NCBI GenBank assembly: GCA_018894775.1
Contig: JAHIPG010000183.1
Location: 1-5,939, forward strand
Length of the DNA stretch: 5,939 nt
Reading direction: 5' to 3'
DNA from: Nanobdellota archaeon
GTDB taxonomy: Archaea; Nanobdellota; Nanobdellia; SCGC-AAA011-G17; VGLX01
Translations under genes and position numbers: made by a program
Part shown: piece after piece, positions 4,932 through 5,939 of the stretch
How positions within the stretch are numbered: position 1 is the stretch's first letter
Layout of the letters: each line of letters begins with the position of its first letter
The notes under the pieces: model-generated
What the model saw: the letters and a program-made list of their open reading frames with translations, nothing else
What the model was told of the DNA's origin: nothing
The model's database searches: none

Positions 4932-4939
4932 TTTTATTA
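4932..4939 (+). promoter_or_regulatory. Probable TATA box of the lipoprotein gene (leaderless)
   Basis: TTTTATTA, preceded by AGGTAG, is centred about 27 nt before the ATG at 4963, with no Shine-Dalgarno between. This is the spacing of a leaderless message. The ATG context TTTACTATGG is shared with the MinD-like gene. Confidence 0.5.
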
Positions 4940-4962
4940 ACCCCTTTTTAGTATTTTTTACT

Positions 4963-5939
4963 ATGGGGTTTTGCAAGAAACTGGCTGCTTTTGCTGCTGC
5001 AGCTTCTATTGGAATTGGAATCTATGGTTGTGATCCTGAACCTAAGAAAGAGACCCCTGTTATTGAGGATAGGCCTGCCTATCATATTTCTGAAGAGGAT
5101 TCTAGAAGGTTGGATGAGATTGTTGAGTCATATAAAGAGATAAGGGATATTGGCCGTTTTACTGATTCAAAAAGAGACGATATTGATAAAGACCATCAGC
5201 ATATCATAACTTTGTTGTCTGAAGTCTATCCTAAAAACGATGTTATTGAGACGTATAATAAAATGCGTGAATTTGCAAGACAGAAACCTATAACTAAACC
5301 TATATTCTGTTCTAATATTGTATATTATCATTTTCCTATAATTCTTTTATCATCTCTTGAACATGGATTTGATAAGACTATGGGTATGTATTCTAAAGTT
5401 AGAACAAAAGGGAGAGACACTTTGGAATTATCTGATGATATTGCTCTTAAGGATTGGGATATGATTACTAAAATAACTTTAGATCTCATTGCAGATGGTG
5501 AAGATGTTGAGAAGGCTTACTATAGGGTATGTAAGGTTTATCATAATTTTGAAAAAGCTAAGTTTAGTAATGATCTGGGCATAACTGAAGATGATTATAG
5601 TCTTTTAATAAGGACAGTTCTTGAATTTGGTTTTAATGACACTATAGGTATGTATGAGCGTGTTAGGGAGGTAGGTGAGGATACGACTGATGATTGGTCT
5701 GATAATGTTTATCATTTTGATAGGCTTCCTGTCATGAATCTTGCTTTAAGACATAATGATTTAGACAATGTCCTTACGGATTATTTTCTTATTAGGAGGG
5801 TAGGCAAAGATACTGCTTCTTATTCTGATAATATATTATTTTTAGGCGATACTGGTCTGCTTCTGAATCTTACTTCAGAGATAGATGTTGAGCGTTTGAT
5901 TAGGATATATGATAAGGCAAAGACTATTGGTTCTGATAC
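4963..5939 (+). CDS. Repeat-containing surface lipoprotein (partial, runs off the end)
   Basis: The frame opens with ATG at 4963 and has no stop through 5939, so at least 325 codons are present and the C-terminus is missing. The N-terminus is a lipoprotein signal: MGFCKK, a hydrophobic run LAAFAAAASIGIGI, then IYGC with Cys23 as the likely lipidated residue, followed by a charged linker. From residue 50 the protein consists of about seven degenerate helical repeats beginning near residues 50, 93, 137, 181, 225, 267 and 308. The best-conserved part is a Y-x-x-V-R-x-x-G-x-D-T-x-x-x-SDN pattern, as in GMYSKVRTKGRDT, GMYERVREVGEDT and LIRRVGKDTASYSDN. This resembles a TPR- or PPR-like alpha-solenoid in layout, but I cannot assign a known repeat family. 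Membrane-anchored solenoids usually bind proteins. The substrate is unknown. It is probably leaderless and divergent from the zinc-binding gene. Confidence 0.88.
   Translation, partial: MGFCKKLAAFAAAASIGIGIYGCDPEPKKETPVIEDRPAYHISEEDSRRLDEIVESYKEIRDIGRFTDSKRDDIDKDHQHIITLLSEVYPKNDVIETYNKMREFARQKPITKPIFCSNIVYYHFPIILLSSLEHGFDKTMGMYSKVRTKGRDTLELSDDIALKDWDMITKITLDLIADGEDVEKAYYRVCKVYHNFEKAKFSNDLGITEDDYSLLIRTVLEFGFNDTIGMYERVREVGEDTTDDWSDNVYHFDRLPVMNLALRHNDLDNVLTDYFLIRRVGKDTASYSDNILFLGDTGLLLNLTSEIDVERLIRIYDKAKTIGSD

Noticed and set aside
1..5939. CRISPR array, transposase, integrase or toxin-antitoxin genes
   Set aside because: I looked for regularly spaced repeats, terminal inverted repeats and the relevant protein motifs and saw none. 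The AbrB-like domain is fused to PhoU, not paired with a toxin.

Overview
The window looks like AT-rich chromosomal DNA from an archaeon. The evidence is two ribosomal proteins with no bacterial counterpart of this form (L10e, the archaeal/eukaryotic form of uL16, and L35Ae/eL33), a MinD/ParA ATPase of the archaeal type, an AbrB-PhoU fusion protein, a tRNA-Arg gene with a short intron at the canonical archaeal 37/38 site, and promoters built as a purine-rich BRE plus TATA box (several read AAAGGTTTWWA). The many small unrecognised proteins and the MinD variant suggest a DPANN-type lineage (Woesearchaeota/Pacearchaeota-like). That placement is inference and cannot be settled from this window.

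Layout, left to right. At 1-55 is the start of a minus-strand gene with a perfect Shine-Dalgarno, preceded by a striking 38-bp dyad (65-102). It is divergent from 210-977, an unrecognised protein with an acidic cytoplasmic-looking half, one membrane helix and an EF-hand-like loop. A MinD-like ATPase follows (1026-1799). It converges, with only 5 bp between stop codons, on the minus-strand pair rpl35ae (2322-2579) and rpl10e (1805-2320). A 182-residue orphan gene follows on the minus strand (2725-3273). It is divergent from an AbrB-PhoU regulator (3442-4323) whose transcript appears leaderless.

Next is tRNA-Arg(CCU) with a 14-nt intron (4465-4553). A 14-bp exact copy of its 3' end lies 70 bp downstream. 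A 62-residue double-CxxC zinc-binding protein follows on the minus strand (4660-4848). The window closes inside a large lipoprotein (4963 onward, running off the end) made of about seven degenerate 41-44-residue helical repeats.

How the parts relate. The ribosomal pair and the tRNA serve translation, and tRNA-Arg(CCU) reads AGG, a codon used often in these genes. The other genes do not form an obvious pathway. They appear to be single-gene units, each with its own promoter: some with a short leader and a Shine-Dalgarno, others with the TATA box about 27 nt before the ATG and therefore probably leaderless. Two minus-strand genes end at an identical 15-nt U-rich terminator. The strongest candidates for something undescribed are the repeat lipoprotein, the dyad that covers a Shine-Dalgarno, and the duplicated tRNA end.
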